From the NCBI GenBank assembly GCA_965369385.1, contig CBDUQP010000148.1:1-7534 (forward strand): 7,534 nucleotides of DNA, given 5' to 3'. The notes beneath the pieces were generated by a model. That model saw only the letters and a list, made by a program, of their open reading frames with translations. It searched no databases and was not told where the DNA came from. The position numbers and the translations under genes are program-made. Source of the stretch: CBDUQP01 sp965369385. GTDB taxonomy: Bacteria; Planctomycetota; Phycisphaerae; SM23-33. This document shows positions 6,634-7,534 of the stretch, in pieces; positions within the stretch are counted from its first letter, which is position 1, and every line of letters begins with the position of its first letter.

Positions 6634-6790
6634 AAATTAGGGACGGTGCCTTATTTAAATAGGAATAGTCCGAAATAGAAATATATAAGGCACGGTGGGG
6701 CTGTCGAAAGAGACCCAAAATTAGGGCGGTGCCTTATTCAAATGTGAATCCGCTCGCCGGCGAATTAAATAAGGCACCGTCCCTAATTAT
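6634..6790. repeat. REP/MITE-like cluster of four alternating palindromic units
   Basis: The core GTGCCTTAT appears four times in alternating orientation: + at 6646-6654, - at 6685-6693, + at 6729-6737, - at 6769-6777. The outermost copies are identical over 24 bases as inverted repeats (6635-6658 and 6765-6788). The third copy lacks one base of the 'TTAGGGACGG' arm, and the second is degenerate beyond the core. Each +/- pair can fold into a hairpin. The second hairpin's loop contains the perfect palindrome TCGCCGGCGA (6754-6763). The layout resembles REP/BIME elements moved by IS200-like (RAYT) transposases, or a small MITE. No transposase is in view. It could also act as a strong transcript-end structure after the ROK gene. 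Confidence 0.75.
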
Positions 6791-6802
6791 CGCTAATTAT
6801 CG
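6783..6802. repeat. Two tandem copies of a 10-bp unit at the right edge of the palindrome cluster
   Basis: CTAATTATCG is repeated exactly and without a gap (6783-6792, 6793-6802). The first copy overlaps the end of the last palindromic arm. It may reflect slippage or an insertion/excision event at the element boundary. Confidence 0.6.
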
Positions 6803-7193
6803 ATTACTTCTTGTCGCCCGGCATGGTGATCTCGCTCTGATGTCGACATCCGCAAAAGAAGCCTAACATTCATTTCTTTTGGCAGAAAACTGCTGCAGAA
6901 CACATATCTATTTTTTACACGTACTTGCTACCGAATATCCCGGTTATCACCACATCGCCTCATTCAAAAAAAAGCTTATTTTTCCGGCCTGAATGAGCAT
7001 GAGCCCGTCTTCCCCGCAAGTCATACCATTCTGTCGGTTATGGACTTAGATGTTTCTATGCCCTACTGCATCCTTGGGCAAGTTGCCGCAAGGAATGATG
7101 TAACGTAGGCTCCAATCGCATGTACCTTGTTAAACAGATGCTGTACTAGCGTCGATGAGGCATATGTGAAATGCTAAATGAACTGTGGAGGAC
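6803..7193. other. Long non-coding, dyad-rich stretch upstream of the pilM-like gene
   Basis: No convincing gene is present on either strand. The stretch contains a perfect 12-bp palindrome GATGTCGACATC (6839-6850), inverted repeats AAAAGAA/TTCTTTT (6854-6860/6874-6880), a small hairpin GCAG-AAAA-CTGC (6882-6893), and an 8-bp inverted repeat CTCATTCA/TGAATGAG (6959-6966/6990-6997) enclosing runs of A and T. A 24-nt hairpin lies at 7071-7094 (TCCTTG/CAAGGA plus GGC/GCC). I could not fit a known riboswitch consensus, and I found no good -35/-10 pair. Part of it is presumably the promoter and leader of the gene at 7197. Confidence 0.4.
7071..7094 (+). promoter_or_regulatory. Leader hairpin upstream of the pilM-like gene
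   Basis: TCCTTG pairs with CAAGGA and, inside, GGC pairs with GCC around the loop AAGTT, with one bulged G. That gives nine base pairs about 100 nt before the start codon. No T-run follows, so it is not a terminator. It could be a structured 5' leader element, but it has no recognised family. Confidence 0.3.
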
Positions 7194-7196
7194 ATG

Positions 7197-7534
7197 ATGG
7201 CAGCTACGCCGATAAAGGCCAGAACATTGCCGATCGGGATCGACCTGGGGTCGACCACGATAAAGCTCGCCCAATTAAGGGTGGAACACGATGGTCATCA
7301 TCTTATAGCAGCAGGTGAGGCGGACGTCGCGTCCGACAAGGACATGACTCGTCAAGAGCATCTGGCCCGCACCGCGAGCACGATCCGCGATCTCATGAAG
7401 AAACAGAACTTCGTCGGACGTGATTGTGTGATATCGCTGCCGTCCAACGACTGTATCGTTCGCCCAGTAAAGCTGGCCCGGGTTGAACCCCACCTGATCC
7501 CACCCGATCGTAGGTTTGAAGTTCGTATTGCTCT
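7197..7534 (+). CDS. pilM: PilM-like actin-fold ATPase, N-terminal part (runs off the window)
   Basis: About 112 codons are visible, open to the window end. The N-terminus has the phosphate-1 loop of the FtsA/PilM actin superfamily, 'IGIDLGSTTIKLAQL' (about residues 13-27). It is followed by a 'LIAAGE' strand, an amphipathic stretch rich in Arg/Ala ('HLARTASTIRDLMKKQNF'), and 'GRDCVISLPSNDCIVRPVKL', which matches the region before the SHS2-like insert in PilM. PilM sits on the cytoplasmic face and links the pilus or type II secretion motor to PilN/PilO. GGAGG (7187-7191) is five bases before the ATG at 7197; an adjacent in-frame ATG at 7194 would be only two bases away, so 7197 is preferred. 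The partners pilN and pilO are expected just to the right. The gene may serve the same surface system as H-X9-DG pseudopilins. Confidence 0.75.
   Translation, partial: MAATPIKARTLPIGIDLGSTTIKLAQLRVEHDGHHLIAAGEADVASDKDMTRQEHLARTASTIRDLMKKQNFVGRDCVISLPSNDCIVRPVKLARVEPHLIPPDRRFEVRIA

Noticed and set aside
6319..6678. A 119-codon plus-strand frame overlapping the ROK gene end and the palindrome cluster
   Set aside because: Its first half is the ROK gene in another frame and its second half is repeat DNA; there are no motifs.
6634..6790. CRISPR array
   Set aside because: The copies alternate in orientation, spacing is irregular and the units are palindromic arms, not direct repeats with equal spacers.
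6804..6869. A 21-codon minus-strand frame ending in 'ITMPGDKK'
   Set aside because: The ending looks protein-like and could be the tail of a lost gene, but it is too short, overlaps the dyads and has no ribosome binding site worth calling.
7084..7193. Sigma70 promoter for the pilM-like gene (TTGTTA at 7127)
   Set aside because: No acceptable -10 box at 16-18 bp spacing.

Overview
The window looks like chromosomal DNA from a free-living heterotroph of the Lentisphaerae/Planctomycetes (PVC) kind, or possibly Armatimonadota. The lineage is inferred from four things: a pseudopilin ending in the H-X9-DG motif, a large secreted glycoside hydrolase, the DegT / Gfo-Idh-MocA / ROK gene mix, and a PilM homologue. 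It is not based on any marker gene. Ribosome binding sites are classic GGAGG/AGGAG types, and one clean sigma70-type promoter is visible.

Left part (1-3043, + strand): the window opens on two direct 12-bp repeats that look like the end of an insertion sequence. They run straight into the C-terminal part of a type II secretion/pilin-like (DUF1559-type) protein, which appears to have lost its N-terminus. Next comes an intact secreted protein of about 839 residues, with two carbohydrate-binding-like beta domains and a GH39-like (clan GH-A) catalytic domain that keeps both expected glutamates.

Middle (3151-6466): two minus-strand genes form a compact unit. The promoter-proximal one is a DegT/DnrJ/EryC1/StrS aminotransferase pseudogene. 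It has lost about 120-135 internal residues, including the PLP-lysine region, and also carries a frameshift. The second is an intact Gfo/Idh/MocA oxidoreductase. A ROK-family repressor gene diverges from them. Their 222-bp shared intergenic region holds a TTGACT-17-TACAAT promoter flanked by two perfect palindromes, which are good operator candidates. The likely theme is carbohydrate use: extracellular cleavage of a glycan, intracellular oxidation of a sugar or polyol, and sugar-responsive repression. The substrate cannot be read from the sequence.

Right part (6467-7534): a gene-poor stretch of about 730 bp holds a REP/MITE-like cluster of four alternating inverted copies of a GTGCCTTAT-core palindrome, then an AT-rich stretch with several other dyads. 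The window ends inside the start of a pilM-like gene for a type IV pilus/type II secretion actin-fold ATPase.

I see no clear new defence, RNA or mobile system. The most notable items are the decayed aminotransferase in front of an intact partner gene, the four-copy palindromic element, the IS-truncated pseudopilin and the operator layout of the ROK promoter.
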